The notes beneath the pieces are model-generated. The model searched no databases. It saw only the letters and a list, made by a program, of their open reading frames with translations, and was not told the origin of the DNA. The position numbers and the translations under genes are program-made. Of a stretch of DNA of 64,000 nucleotides, positions 39,758-50,940 are shown in pieces (position 1 is the stretch's first letter; every line of letters starts with the position of its first letter). Source of the DNA: Taenia hydatigena (taxonomy: Eukaryota; Platyhelminthes; Cestoda; Cyclophyllidea; Taeniidae); NCBI GenBank assembly GCA_036345935.2, contig JADWOT020001288.1, positions 1 to 64,000 of the forward strand. Direction: 5' to 3'.

Positions 39758-39945
39758 GTGTGTGTGGCTTAATAGATACCGTGTCTGCCTCCCAAATAAA
39801 AGACTGCGGGTCCGAGTCCCTCCATAGATGCTTTAGTGATGTCTTCACTAACCCCATTTTCCTTCAGTCAGCAAAGCCAGTGGACGCCGAGTAATGGACA
39901 TGGTTGTGTGATTGCAATCAGTCCACCACCCTTCTCGTCCATTAT
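39758..39945 (+). mobile_element. tRNA-Arg-derived SINE, copy 2 (with head)
   Basis: The first ~72 nt (39758-39829) align to a tRNA-Arg of the CCG type. They show an A-box-like TGGCTTAATAGATA (39765-39778), the segment GTCTGCCTCC that corresponds to the anticodon arm, and a B-box-like GGGTCCGAGTCCC (39808-39820). The acceptor ends no longer pair and the anticodon loop is mutated (CTCCCAA), so it is a SINE head rather than a working tRNA. The body (TCAGTCAGCAAAG, CAGTGGACGCCGAG, TGTGTGATTGCAAT) is shared with 31494-31655 on the other strand. Similarity fades after CATTATGTCGCC. A canonical B box is GGTTCGANNCC, and this copy carries one substitution in it. Confidence 0.75.
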
Positions 39946-40447
39946 GTCGCCTTACTTTACGAGTGAGTAAAACTTCTTTCCTTCACCTCACTCACTTCTC
40001 CAGCTTCACGGCGCATGCACGCACAAAAGGTAGTGGCTGCAAAGGCGTGTCAACTAACAGATATCGCTTCATTGCTTCCACATTAGTGTCCGCAGAGATT
40101 TAACCCCAAATGACATGGTTCAAAGTCGCTGGTGCTAATATCTGCGCCATGGGATTTCCGAGAATGGCCATCGCCTATTGCATTTTTGGTCGGTACCCGG
40201 GCCGGTTTTCGCCTGTTGTCTGAAAACTCGATCAACTAATAATGGCAGCCCATTTCAAAGTATATAAGCATAGTAGAGTAGAGTGGGGCTAATATGAGTT
40301 GAGTGTTTGTTAAAAGCTCTGCGCAGGTGTCGGCTAAATGTGTGAACATGGAATGAAAATGCGCTCACCTGCAAGCGCATGCGCAGAATCTTGCCCTCAT
40401 AAAGGCGATATTTAGAGGTAGTTGGTGGGTCAGGAATGGGAGAGTGC
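39946..40447. other. Unmarked DNA between SINE and R2
   Basis: About 500 bp with no gene. Weak resemblance to the DNA beyond the tandem array next to SINE copy 1 (31177-31317, reverse complement) was noticed near 40015-40040, too weak to call. Confidence 0.35.
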
Positions 40448-41020
40448 TAAGTAATACACCTTGGAACTATGGCATCGAATTGCCAGTAACAATACTACTC
40501 CACTCTACTCCCAAGGCCTGCAGGGTGTGGGAAGGAGAGATGGAAGGAGGGCAAAACCATGCCACCAATGGCTCTAATTCTTGACCACCACATTATAACC
40601 ACGCCTCTATATCTTACGACTAGTCTACAGGAGGGAATCAGCAACCACCATCGCACAATTATCAGCTACCACTACCCATTTACTCACCTCTACCACATTA
40701 GGATCATCCTCATTATCCTCAAGAACTCTTGTCATTGCTGTCTTTACACTCCCATCTTGTAGCCGCTATCGCTGTTGTCATTCAGTTGAATGCACTCGCA
40801 AAGACACACACAGAAAGGAAGCAAATATTGTGCGTCGCATCGCAACTACTTACGTGGCGTGGTGCTAGACTGCACCAGTAGAGCCGACACATAGGCCGTG
40901 TGGAGAAACAAACTTTTAGTGAGTGGATGTGGGAGAGCAGGTATATCGTGCCACTCAAAAAGAACTGGAATGAGTGCTAGCAGCCAAAGTAATGGATTGA
41001 TAAACCAGAAAGTCAGGAGG
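40448..41020 (+). repeat. Interspersed repeat family R2, copy B
   Basis: Direct-orientation partner of 9640-10220. Shared segments include CCACTCTACTCCC, TTCTTGACCACCACATTATAACCACG, CTCACCTC, GTCTTTAC, the CATTCAGTTGAATGCACT block and GTGGCGTGGTGCTAGACTGCA. Copy B is followed within about 15 bp by a tRNA-Arg 5' fragment. Copy A has no such fragment. No coding region is shared. Confidence 0.8.
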
Positions 41021-41034
41021 ATATGACAAATGGA

Positions 41035-41063
41035 TCACTAGTAGCGCAATGGATAACGCGTCT
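41035..41063 (+). pseudogene. tRNA-Arg 5'-half fragment
   Basis: TAGCGCAATGGATAACGCGT (41042-41061), continuing CT, matches the D arm and the start of the anticodon arm of eukaryotic tRNA-Arg of the ACG/TCG type. The similarity stops there: the next bases do not form an anticodon stem, and no B box follows within 150 nt. It is therefore a truncated tRNA or the remnant of a tRNA-headed retroposon. The ATGGAT inside it is also the start of a 104-codon hydrophobic open frame (41049-41363) with no known motif. Confidence 0.65.
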
Positions 41064-44000
41064 AGTGCATGTCTCCTCTGCAGCTATGGTGGCATAGCTT
41101 ATGCTTTCCATTCTTCGTCTTCCAATACTTTATGCGTAGTTAGCATTTGTCTTGTTCACTGCATTGGAACCACCTTCGCTACGATTAGCTCATTCATGCT
41201 GGCCGCGGTTAAGGCATATTATCGGAAGCATATATCGTTCCTAATTGCAGCATCAGTAATTTCCTCATGCTTCTACCCAGCTGTCTCTAGCGATCTTCTT
41301 GTGATAGCACACGCTATTGCTGCGAGGCTAATTATGGGTAAAGTAGATGCTAGGAAAGCTTGATTTGCAAAGCTTATTATGCCCGCTTCATGCGTCCTCA
41401 CCTCAATGTATGATTTTTCCGCCATTCGGTGGAAGGGCATGTCTTCCACATAGATTTCCACAGACAAGATGCAAGTAAGTAACAGCTCTCCTCAAGACGA
41501 CAATATCCCTTCATAAATCAAATGAAAGTCATTGCCTTCCATTCTCTTTCCAGCCAAATTGTGGTTGTTTCGAATGGATGTTTATGGAGTAATTTGCAAC
41601 GAGTTGTAGGCAATGCATTTGCAAATTTAAAAATTATCTCTTTAAAATTCCTCACAATGCGTAGCATGTTGGCAAACATAAGGTGGGTATATTGGGCCTA
41701 CATGGCTGTCGTGTTTTCATTTTCACTGAGCCTTATTAGTAAGCTCCTACATGTTTGGCAAAATTTGACAGGCTAAGACGATGAAACTCGCGCTGGAGTA
41801 GCTAATGCATTTGTTGGAAGAGATGAGTAGACATGGAAAACGGAGCAAATTGAGAGCACAAAGCCAAGAAGGAACAATAATAAACTGGTAGGCTGCTTTG
41901 TTATGGGAAAAAAACATTAAATAAATTCAATCGGTTTTCCTCCTAATTACGACTTTAGCTTAGGCTAAATTACATGAGATGGATGTGGAGTGCAGTGCGT
42001 GAGAATGCGTATCCCACGGCCCTGTTGAGGATTACGTGGGCTAGCGGTGAAGGGTGGAGAGAGGGAGGAGGGAGGATGCGTAGGCATTGTGCTGCAGATC
42101 GTTAAGAAGGGGGTAGATCGAAGCGGCTGTCTCATAAACAAAGCCTTGTGATTGGCGTCAAATGCATAGTTTGTTGAATGAAAGCGAATGACGGGCGTAG
42201 ACATTAACAGAGTAAAGAACATCAGCAGTCCTCTTTAAACCATCAGTTAGTGACACATTTCTTTCATTCATTCCGTTTCGTCACGCATTCAAATTCTTCC
42301 CTTCCAGCCGGCTCGACCATATGTTACCACCCCCTACTAACTCTTACGCGCCAACTTTTTCCACCTACCTACGTAGACCTCTCAGTCTGTGCAGACGCAC
42401 ATCATCATAGACCACCGTCGCTGCCAAACTCTTGTGCCATGACGATCTACCTTACTGCCGGTCAACCGAAGTAACGTGCGAACTTCGTCATTCTGAGTGC
42501 CATAGCCTCATCACTCTTCTCTGCAGCCTATACGCCCAAGATAGTAAGGCAGACCATCACCCAACTGAATGATGAATGGCTCGGCACATCCGTTACAGTC
42601 TGTAGAATAACTTCCGTTCATAACCTAGTTTGCATATTCAATCCTAACATGCTACACCGGATTTCACAAGGTGGCTTAGAACACCTCAACTTAGCCGGCT
42701 CTATTCTTTAATAACCCATTATAAGAGAGGTTATACGAATTCGATGCACGTCATTATGTACAATGGGTTTCTTAATTGCGTAAGGAAAGCAGGATCTAAT
42801 TAAGTAGATGTCTCTTCGATGACGAATGTTGTGCTTATTTTTCCGCTGATGCAAAAGGCTCGATTTCTTAGAAGATTGGCAGGAAGAGATGAACTGAAGG
42901 GCATGCGATCTGCTAATTCAACTGGAACGAAACCGTCGGTTGCATGAAAGGAAAATCTTTAAGCAAACAGACACTTGGAGCGTGGTCAACTTATGGCAAC
43001 GTCTGTTGCATAAGTTAAGTGAATGGATTCACCTTTTAAGAAACATATGCCTTCACAAGAATTTGCCCACCTAAAAACACTACGGCTATGCATTAAATGT
43101 TATTTTTCTTATTAATTCTACCTAGTAAGGAAAGCTTTGTACACATAAGTGCCTAGAATGCGATACAGCACTGCCCAACCATAAGTGACGTGAGACATAC
43201 CTGAGGTGGGGATAGAGGTATCCGCTGCTGGATGCGAAGTAGAGGTTATGCCCGAGAAGAATGGATAAGAGACATTGTCGTCAAGTTCTATTTGGAGGTA
43301 CAACTGGATGACGTGTGAAGAAAATTTACAAAAATTGTTGAACATGGTGCCATGCATGTGTGCAGTGGTGGATTTTATTTTAAAAATTATTTGTGAATCA
43401 TAGTCGTCTGAATCTGTATGTTGGATAAAATGTGTCACGAGTCATAAACAAAATAAATGCATATTATGCACACGATTTCCAAGACATAAGTCACCAGCAG
43501 TTCGTGTTTTTGAAAAGTGGGGGGATCTTTCAGTTAATTAACTCCCTCATGATTTTAAAGGCCACTACCAGTAACCACATTTTTCCTCGGTAAGATATTA
43601 CACACTTCACCTCATCAAGACGCCATGATTTTGGCAAAGTGGCAACCTGTCCTGTAAAATAGTATTAGCTTATACGAATTACTCTGGATTACTTGGCTTG
43701 GGCATAAATTGCCTAGCATAGCTATTCATCGAACAGTTCAGAGCTAGCAGTCCGACCTTGTCATTGGCTCACATTCAACTTAGGTAAGAATGAATTGCAT
43801 TTTATGGTTTCTAATCATGTTTTTGTGCATAAATTAACAATGGTTTTTTGCTAGACTATCTAGCTTCACCAATTACGCCAAAGAGTTTGATCATTAATGC
43901 GCAGCAAAAATTGCTTTAACTTGTTGCTACAATGCCCACATCAGTAAACTACGTCGCAAATAACTGGTCAAGTTACTTACCAGTCACAGGGTTGTTGCTA

Positions 44001-45289
44001 GGCGTTTTCGAGAAAAGGACTGAAAAGGAGTTAACAAAGAAGGAGCTGCTTACCTTGTTTCACCTTAAAAGAAAAGATAAATTGATGCTAAGTTTTAGCT
44101 GATGGTGTCAACCGGTTCATGCGCAAGACAGTAAACTTGTGAACCTAGCGAATTGGCTATAGTACAATGCATCCAATGTTTTTCTCGTTTCGATTTTAAA
44201 ACGTTTATAATAAGAACTCGGCGGTTGACTTACTACCGTGGTATACACTCAGGTCCCCGGTTAAACAAAATCACTTTCGGTTATGCAGTTGAACATGGAG
44301 TGTGTTATAACGAAAAGGGAATAAAGCGCGGGTGTTAATTGCGCCATAACTTTTAATTCCCTGACCGTGAAGCGCAGTTCTTTTGTAAAGCGTTGGATAG
44401 GATTAACTGCAACGCAATGCAAACGATCTTAATACAATCTACAATCTACTTTTTAGCTTTATGTACGATGATTCAAGTTATTGCTTTTGGCTAACCCATA
44501 CCAAAGGAGCCCATTTTGGCAAAGTGAGCTTAATTAACACAGGTATACAGAGCGATGCTGAATTTGTTTGCTTAGATGCAGATGTAATGAGAATTACAGC
44601 ACAGCGTTTTATTCCATTCAGTAATTGCTTGCAGTTGTTTCCTTATCAGCTTATAAAATTAATGTTTAGTCAACAATAAAGGCGTCTAGATTGGCACGGG
44701 AAATTGCAATACACTTTCCTGTGACCAAAAATAATCTAAGCTGACAATGAGATGCATTTCGCAACCTATAAAAGCTTCTAGCAAGGGCATAAAGCAGCAT
44801 TTTATTCTCTCTCTTGATCAAAACTGATCAGAAATGAGACTTCGCATCCTGCTTCCTTCTGTAATTTGCTTGTGGTATTTCACGCTTTAAAATCCAGGTG
44901 TAGGAAAGCGTGACGATTATATTGAGGCAAGAAACTCAAAGGTAGCAAGGGCTTAGAGCTCTGTTTATTTATGCTCATATTGATCCACAATTGATTAGGA
45001 TTAGGAACCAGCAGCCCGATTCCATCTGTAAGAGATAACGGCAGCCTTTTTTACAATTGGACAACGTAGGTGTGGCTGAGAGAATAATCTATGGGAACGA
45101 TCTTCTTCATCGTTTTTGATCCAGAACCGAACCGTTTTAAGGCCCATAACACAACTAACAACCACACACATGCATTTGAATTTTACTGTCTTCTACCACT
45201 CATCATGCTTCCATTTCGTCGTTGTTTATACCATCCAGTTCCTCACCAAATTCTCAGTCTTGCTTTGCTGTCTACTCGCCTCCTTGCTA
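41064..45289. other. Unmarked DNA
   Basis: No gene recognised. A 62-nt open segment at 43722-43783, between GCATAG and a consensus GTAAGA donor, could be a short exon but has no other support. The overlapping frames around 42000-42470 and the minus-strand frame 43118-43438 (106 codons) lack motifs. An ATG-started plus-strand frame at 44461-44679 (72 codons) is moderately protein-like. Confidence 0.4.
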
Positions 45290-45480
45290 CAACCAAAGGC
45301 ACAAATGCAGATGATTCTGTTGCCACTGCTGCCTCCTTAATGCCCTTCGGTGAAGGTATGAGTTTGGTGACTCGGTTCATTAGTGTGGTATCCAGAGTGC
45401 AGACACCTGTGGTGGTGGAGACGAGTGATCTCAGGAGATGGTGAGAACTAGACCTCAGGTGGTTCGCTTGGTCGTTTTCT
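45290..45480 (+). repeat. Repeat family R4, copy 1
   Basis: Matches 62577-62775 in reverse complement with no gaps over about 117 bp and similarity extending further. Landmarks are ACAAATGCAGATG / ACCAATGCTGATG, CCTTCGGTG, GTGGTATCC and CCTGTGGTGGTGGAG. Both copies are open in the same frame here (TNAD...PFG...VVVE). Substitutions are spread over all three codon positions, which argues for a repeat without coding constraint rather than a conserved gene. Confidence 0.7.
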
Positions 45481-47702
45481 TTGCAAAAAAGAGTGGCGAA
45501 CTTTGAGACGTCTGCCTTGTACGAATGGCACGTCTTCTTCTTTCTATTTTAAGTGCTGACCGGATTTAACCTAAGCTATCTGACTGATTCATAGTCGCTG
45601 GAATTCCGTTGCAATGCTTGTTTTGTTTACATTTTCAAGCTAGCCGAAAGTCGCTGCAGACTCATTAGTCAACTGCCACTTATTTGAGAATTTTACTTTC
45701 TCATTGCTAATATTATGCGCCATGAATTATAACACGGCACCTGAAGGACCACTCTCTGGATGTTAATCGTCCACAAAGGTGATCCATATTTGCTAGGATT
45801 TCACGATATCGGGACTGCTGCGTGATTCTTGAATACGAGCTATTGTGCTCTGCTACAAACTTGTGTTTGTACGACCCAGCCAAACGACTCATATTATATG
45901 GACTTCTCAGCTCTCGGCCGGATATTTTGAGTAGCGTTCGTTTCAAAGTGCGACGTTGTCACCATGCAACCTACTACCATATATTTCTTCCTTTTTGTTA
46001 ACTTTCTAGCGGATTTAAATAGCTAAAACTTAGTGATATTTTGCAGCCTAGTACCTGGATCTTTGCTTCTGTCAAGTAGCAGAAAGCTCGATAATACATC
46101 AATGGTATGAGCAGTCGCCTGTAAAGACTTGAAAACACACGCGGTAGTATCGATACGGTAATCACTCGCTAAAACTGAGTGAAGTTTAACATTGATTTTA
46201 TACTAAGTCGAAAGCCAGCTTTTTGTCTGGTGCAACGGACAGTATTAAAGCGTACGCCTTGTGACCAAATGGCAAATGAAGTTTAATTTTTGCGATTTCA
46301 GATTAGTTAAAGGACCTTACATTTAAACGGTTGCCCGTATCGAATAAACCCGAAACGCACATTCGTTTGGTTTGTCTTAATCTGGACCAATGTGCCAAGG
46401 GTAGCTAAAAGCATTGCGTAGCGTGAGTAGTGATGCAGCAGTTGGTTCATCCCTTCCTCAGCATTTAGGCAAATGTGATGAAGTTAGACCGCATGACTTC
46501 CGATTAGATGCCATGGAATAGTGCGTGACAGGCAGCAGGACTGGAAATTCTTGAACATTTTATTCCCACATCTCCTGCTTACGCGTGTGGGCATTTTTCT
46601 AAATGGTCGTCTGACCGAATAACTTGTGGTCAGATATTACCTGTTTCCACAGTCAATGGGCGAATAAGCGTTTCATTTCCGATTATTACTGGACCGCCTG
46701 CACACTGGTCACCTCACAAGTCGGAAGCACTCTCCACTTCATACTTTAGAGGCTATGCTTTGTGCGGTTATGTGTGCGCGTAATGCACTGTAGACGCCGA
46801 TTTTCTTGGTGATTCAGTCACGTACAGAAGACCAACGGAGCTCATGGCTGATATCTATCTGCTCAATAGAAGTTGATGAAATGCGAATATGTTTAGAGAA
46901 GGCCTCTCGAAAATAGCGAGGGTTAGTGAATCATTAATGAATACTTGCCCACTGAGAGGATGACATGACTTGCCTAAATAATTTGTGGCAGTGGCGTCTT
47001 CGTGGTTTCGCGAAGCATGTCAGTAGCATTTCCTTCACGTTCCCTTTTTCTAGTTGGCTAACGATTAATAATCGATTAATTTTATTAGTCATGTAGCGAT
47101 TCCGTCTCTATCCACTGGTCCTTAGGTGAAATTGCTTGACACCATCTGGAGGTATTGCAGGCAGGCGCTTCTGCTCCTCCGCATAGGTTGGGCTTGTCTT
47201 TACTTCTCGGATGTCACCTTCTCATCATGCATCCGACAACTTTGTCAAGGCTTTGAAACTGACGTCTATTTCATTGGACCATTAAAATGTGAGGCAGTGA
47301 AAATGCTTCGCTGCGGCGTTTTGAGCAACATAACGCGTCTTCTCTTTGACAGTAAGTCAGTAACTTTAGCTAACATTAGATGGTCTTCTTTCAAATACAC
47401 CCAAGAACGTTTGCTCGTTCTGCAGTTTATCAAAGCGATGGCCCAAGTGGTTATTCTTTATAATTGATTAAATCTCTTCATAGCAAATAAGATAAAATCC
47501 AAAAGCACTATCTGGTCGAATTCCTCTTATCCTTATTTCATGTTGCTACGTCGTTTTGAATGGTTTGATGCTGATTAGTAGCGCCATTCATCTCAGTTCA
47601 CTTAAGGTGGTTTTCGGTGCAGACTAAATGTCACTTCTAAAATGGGTATTCAGGAATGCATTTTTGGTGTGTAGGGCTACCTATCCCATTACTTCTTTGA
47701 CA
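45481..47702. other. Unmarked DNA
   Basis: Open frames up to 113 codons (plus strand 47126-47467), with no recognised motif. No repeat-family copies or tRNA seen. Confidence 0.4.
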
Positions 47703-47730
47703 CCCCCTAAACCCTAAACCCAACCCTAAC
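47703..47730 (-). repeat. Interstitial telomere-like tract (TTAGGG type)
   Basis: The plus strand reads CCCCCTAAACCCTAAACCC followed by AACCCTAAC, about four and a half units of the complement of TTAGGG or TTTAGGG-like repeats with small variations. TTAGGG is the telomere repeat of most metazoans outside arthropods and nematodes. It is short and flanked by ordinary DNA on both sides, so it is internal rather than a chromosome end. Confidence 0.8.
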
Positions 47731-47961
47731 TTTACCTCACTCATGCACTCAGAAGTGGTATAACATTAAAAGGATAGATGGCTTTCCTTGCACTGTCCGC
47801 ATTTTTAGCCTAATTGAACGCAAACAGAGGCCTCTAACTTGTCCTCAGAATGCCCTTTTTATGGTAAAGGTGGATCCATTAAGTAGACTTAGCAACTGGA
47901 TTTAATTAATCAGCTAGTGTAATTTTCCAAATGCATACCTCGTTCTTTTAGATAGAAACGA

Positions 47962-48033
47962 ATCCTGGTGGCCCAATGGATAAAGCGTCGGTTTCCGGAG
48001 CCGAGAATTGCGGGTTCTAGTGCCGCTCAGGAT
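47962..48033 (+). tRNA. tRNA-Arg(CCG)-like locus, probably a pseudogene
   Basis: A 72-nt cloverleaf can be drawn. The acceptor stem pairs ATCCTGG (47962-47968) with TCAGGAT (48027-48033). The anticodon stem pairs TCGGT with GCCGA around the loop TTCCGGA, giving anticodon CCG. The T stem pairs GCGGG with GCCGC around TTCTAGT. Defects are visible: the D stem has one C/A mismatch, the T stem has a G/G mismatch next to the loop, and the B box reads GGTTCTAGTGC, two changes from consensus. No TTTT terminator lies close downstream. A retained acceptor stem suggests a recent origin. Most likely it is a decaying tRNA gene or tRNA-derived element related to the SINE head at 39758. Confidence 0.65.
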
Positions 48034-48509
48034 GAATCTGTTTATTCTTGAAAAAATATAACTTGTTATTCTAGGGCACAACGTAGATTTCAATAAATCA
48101 TGCCTGTACCGACCTGAGGGCACTTGAATACGCGACTGTTGCTCTTCTGCGCCTCACCCACACGTAAAATTAAGGAACGGTATAGTGTCCCACTGAGTAC
48201 TCACTGAGTTTTATCAGAAGCTCTGTCGCATGATCTCAAGCAATTAGGCTTTCATCATTTGGGTTGCTTAGAGTGACAGCTCATAGATTTGCCTACACCC
48301 CATTCCACAGTTTTTGAATACGGCCAAATGTTGTTGGGCATAGTTTTAAATATATCAAAGTAAAATCTCTTGAACTACCCGGTACATTAGGGCGTCTTCT
48401 TTGATAAGCACTTTCTCATTCTTTGCAGAATAGAACTAAGTTTAACTAAGAGCTCATCACTTGGGACGCATAACGAGGAATCAACTTAAGCGCCGTGGAT
48501 TTTAACAGG
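48034..48509. other. Unmarked DNA
   Basis: No gene, no repeat copy recognised. Confidence 0.4.
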
Positions 48510-48850
48510 AAGCCTGTGCTGCTCAAAGTTTTGGCCAACCGCACGACGATAACTGCTCTGCGTTGTAGTCACATGTCTGATTGAGGGTTGATCTAAGAGG
48601 TGACCCTGCCTACTCATTATATTCGCTGTAATCTTTGTCGCAGGAGGTCGCGCATCTCGCCTTTCACTTGGCCATAATGGGTGCCCGCACATGAAAGTTG
48701 GGCTCAGCACCATTCAGAAACATCATCCCATGCTTTGCACGTTTGGAAAACGTGCATCAAGGTTGACAGATTGTAATTTTAAGATGCGCTTTATGTGAAC
48801 ATACATTAATGTGTATATGAGTGCATACATATGTGAAAGCACGCTCCATT
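48510..48850 (+). repeat. Diverged third copy of the inverted-repeat family R6
   Basis: Aligns to roughly 27400-27760 of the right arm with many substitutions. Landmarks include GAGGGTTGATCTAAGAGGTG against GAGGACTGATCCAGGGGGTC, CTACTCATTATATTCGCTG against CTACTCGCTTGTTAATCACGTTCGCTG, and the CTCGCC and GTGAAC...GCATACAT...TGAAAGCA segments. A minus-strand frame (48486-48713) covers the region but does not match the frame in the arms. This shows R6 is a dispersed family, not only a local duplication. Confidence 0.65.
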
Positions 48851-49183
48851 GCTTTATTGAAATCCTCCCCAGAATCAGCAATGCTGTTGCATATGCTACC
48901 TATAAAACTTTCAAGAGGTCTGTTCAAAGGCAAAATCTATTTGACACAAACGAATTTTTCTGAGCAGCTAACTGTAGTCTCAACTTCTACGTTTCGTCCT
49001 CCTGAGGTAAACCTGTCTGAAACTGACCCTGATTCTACAAAATACCATGTGCGATTAACGACTCACTCATTGAGGAAATTTCAAGACCGAATTATGCGTT
49101 CTGCCCAAACACCCTTCTATCAACCGATGGATCCATCCAATTCTTCCTTATTTAATAACTTCAAACTTATGCAAGACTTATAA
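48851..49183 (+). CDS. Candidate ORF or terminal exon, unknown protein
   Basis: This is the unique part of a 120-codon open frame whose beginning (48821-48850) lies in the R6-like repeat. It ends at TAA (49181-49183). The translation is protein-like (FRPPEVNLSETDPDS, LTTHSLRKFQDRIMRSAQTP), but a donor-like GAG|GTAAAC also sits inside it near 49005. No ATG-based start outside the repeat is clearly preferred, and no domain is recognised. Length alone is not significant. Confidence 0.2.
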   Translation, partial: ALLKSSPESAMLLHMLPIKLSRGLFKGKIYLTQTNFSEQLTVVSTSTFRPPEVNLSETDPDSTKYHVRLTTHSLRKFQDRIMRSAQTPFYQPMDPSNSSLFNNFKLMQDL

Positions 49184-49904
49184 TTCTGGCGATGCTTGAA
49201 GACAAACGGATCTAAACGTAGGCCCACAACATATGCAGACGAAGATTTTAATCAAATATGGTAATGCTTACCATTCAAGCAGGTGTTTTTTCTGCATCTC
49301 ATCAACCAAACCTAACGCCAGCTGCAGCTGAGCCGCTGAAGGATGTCCATCGCTGGAGGATTGCAAAGTAGTGTTCGTGGAGTATGACAGGTTGTGAGAA
49401 AAGTACGCTCTCTAGAGCAGCTGGGGATACCCCATTCCATGCACGTCGCGAAGCTGAATGCAAGGATGACTTAGTTGCAGGCACAGACTGGTGCCCTTTG
49501 TCAGACCAATTTTAAGTCCATTCGTTCCGTATTACAATCACTCGTCCGTTCTTCTTCATTCCATATGCCTTGTTGTCTATTACGTGTTCATTGACACCAA
49601 TCGTAGTGTCAAACGTCAACCAACTGTACGTTTTTCCTCTACTTGGTAAAGCGGTGTTCCCTCTGACCAACTTACCGAGTGAATCTTTTCTGGTTTTTCT
49701 GTAAAACTTTTGATCTACTCGTGCTTCAAGTTTGATTTAGTTAGTAGTAACCGTATGGTAGGCCCAGTTGCGTCTAGTATTTCGGACGCTCAGAACGATC
49801 AGTAATTGCCAACTCATCCAGCCATCTTCTATACACTGGGTACAATCTTGGTAGCCTGAGTAATTGCGGCACCAATGAGCCTCTCCTTTAAAATCTGTTT
49901 GATG
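49184..49904. other. Unmarked DNA upstream of satellite
   Basis: No gene recognised. A very diverged satellite unit may begin near 49740, but I could not align it convincingly. Confidence 0.35.
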
Positions 49905-50940
49905 TTTTTTATTGTTAAAAAAGAGAACTGCAAGCCAGTAGCCTTCAGCGTTTAGTGTGAAGACCTGAGACAGAATGTGACGAAATGGATGCATTTAATG
50001 TGTGAGCACCTCCTGACGGTAGGGCGGTAGTCTGTGTTATCGCGATACCGACGCATCCCCATTTTAACATCCGTTTCATATTTTTTACTGTTCATAGGAC
50101 ATGCTGAGCCAGTCATCTCCTGCTTTATTATGGGCTGCTCTCGAGACAGATTGTAGCAAGGCAAAGCATCTGGTGCGTGAGCACCCCTTGGTAGTAGGGC
50201 GGTAGACTGTGTTATCGCACTCCCGACGAGTCTCGCCCTTAATCACTGGGCTATTTGCTTCCTGCGTTTTGCATAATGAGCTCTTGAGATAGATTGTGAC
50301 GAAATAGAAGCGTTTTATATGTGAGGTCTCTTGGTAGTAAGGCTTTAGCCAGTTTTATCTCAGCACAAAGGGGTCTATCATCTAAAATTCTTCTTAGGCT
50401 CTTTATTGTTTTGAAGGAGAACTGGTATGCCAGTTGTTTCCTATTTTTGCACTGAGAAGCTTCCGTGTTAGATAGGGACGCCCTAGATGCACTTTTGTAT
50501 GGCCACCTGTTGTTAAGAGCTCTGTAAGTGGAGTTATCGTGGCTGAAATGCAGCAGTATTTTGAAATCGCTTTTGAGTTTTTTATTTTCAAATAAAAAAT
50601 CGCTCGGCTAGTTGTCTACTGTTCTGTTTGTAGGAGTTCCCAAATAAGTCGGTGACGAAATTAATGCATTCTCTACACTTGCAGCGCTTTTCAATGGCGC
50701 GATGACAGGGTCATCGTGGCATCTACACAGCGCTCTTTTAACCAGTTTCGAGTTCTTATTAACAAAAGGGAGAAGTGCTGAGTTAGTTGCCTCCTGTCTT
50801 TGCCGTGCGAATTTTTCGGAGCAGCTTGTGATGAAATGGGTGCATTCTCTACATGTATGCCCCTTGTAAAACGAACCGTAGCCCTCTTTTTGCGTCTCCA
50901 ACACAGCGCTTCCTATAAATCGGTACAAAATTGAGTCACT
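49905..50940 (+). repeat. Decayed tandem satellite, unit about 175 bp
   Basis: A motif of the type TAGGGCGGTAG(A/T)CTGTGTTATCGC appears at 50020 and 50194. More decayed versions occur near 50338, 50514, 50693 and 50866, giving spacings of 174, 144, 176, 179 and 173 bp. A second landmark, TGTGACGAAATGNATGCAT, precedes each motif (near 49977, 50151, 50292, 50647 and 50828). A third, AGAACTG..A.GCCAGT, occurs at 49924 and 50418. The third interval has lost about 30 bp. Units are diverged from each other, so the array is old. The unit length is close to one nucleosome repeat. Confidence 0.8.

Noticed and set aside
41049..41363. 104-codon hydrophobic ORF starting with ATG as a membrane protein gene
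   Set aside because: Its start lies within the tRNA-Arg fragment, there is no known motif, and the length is within chance.
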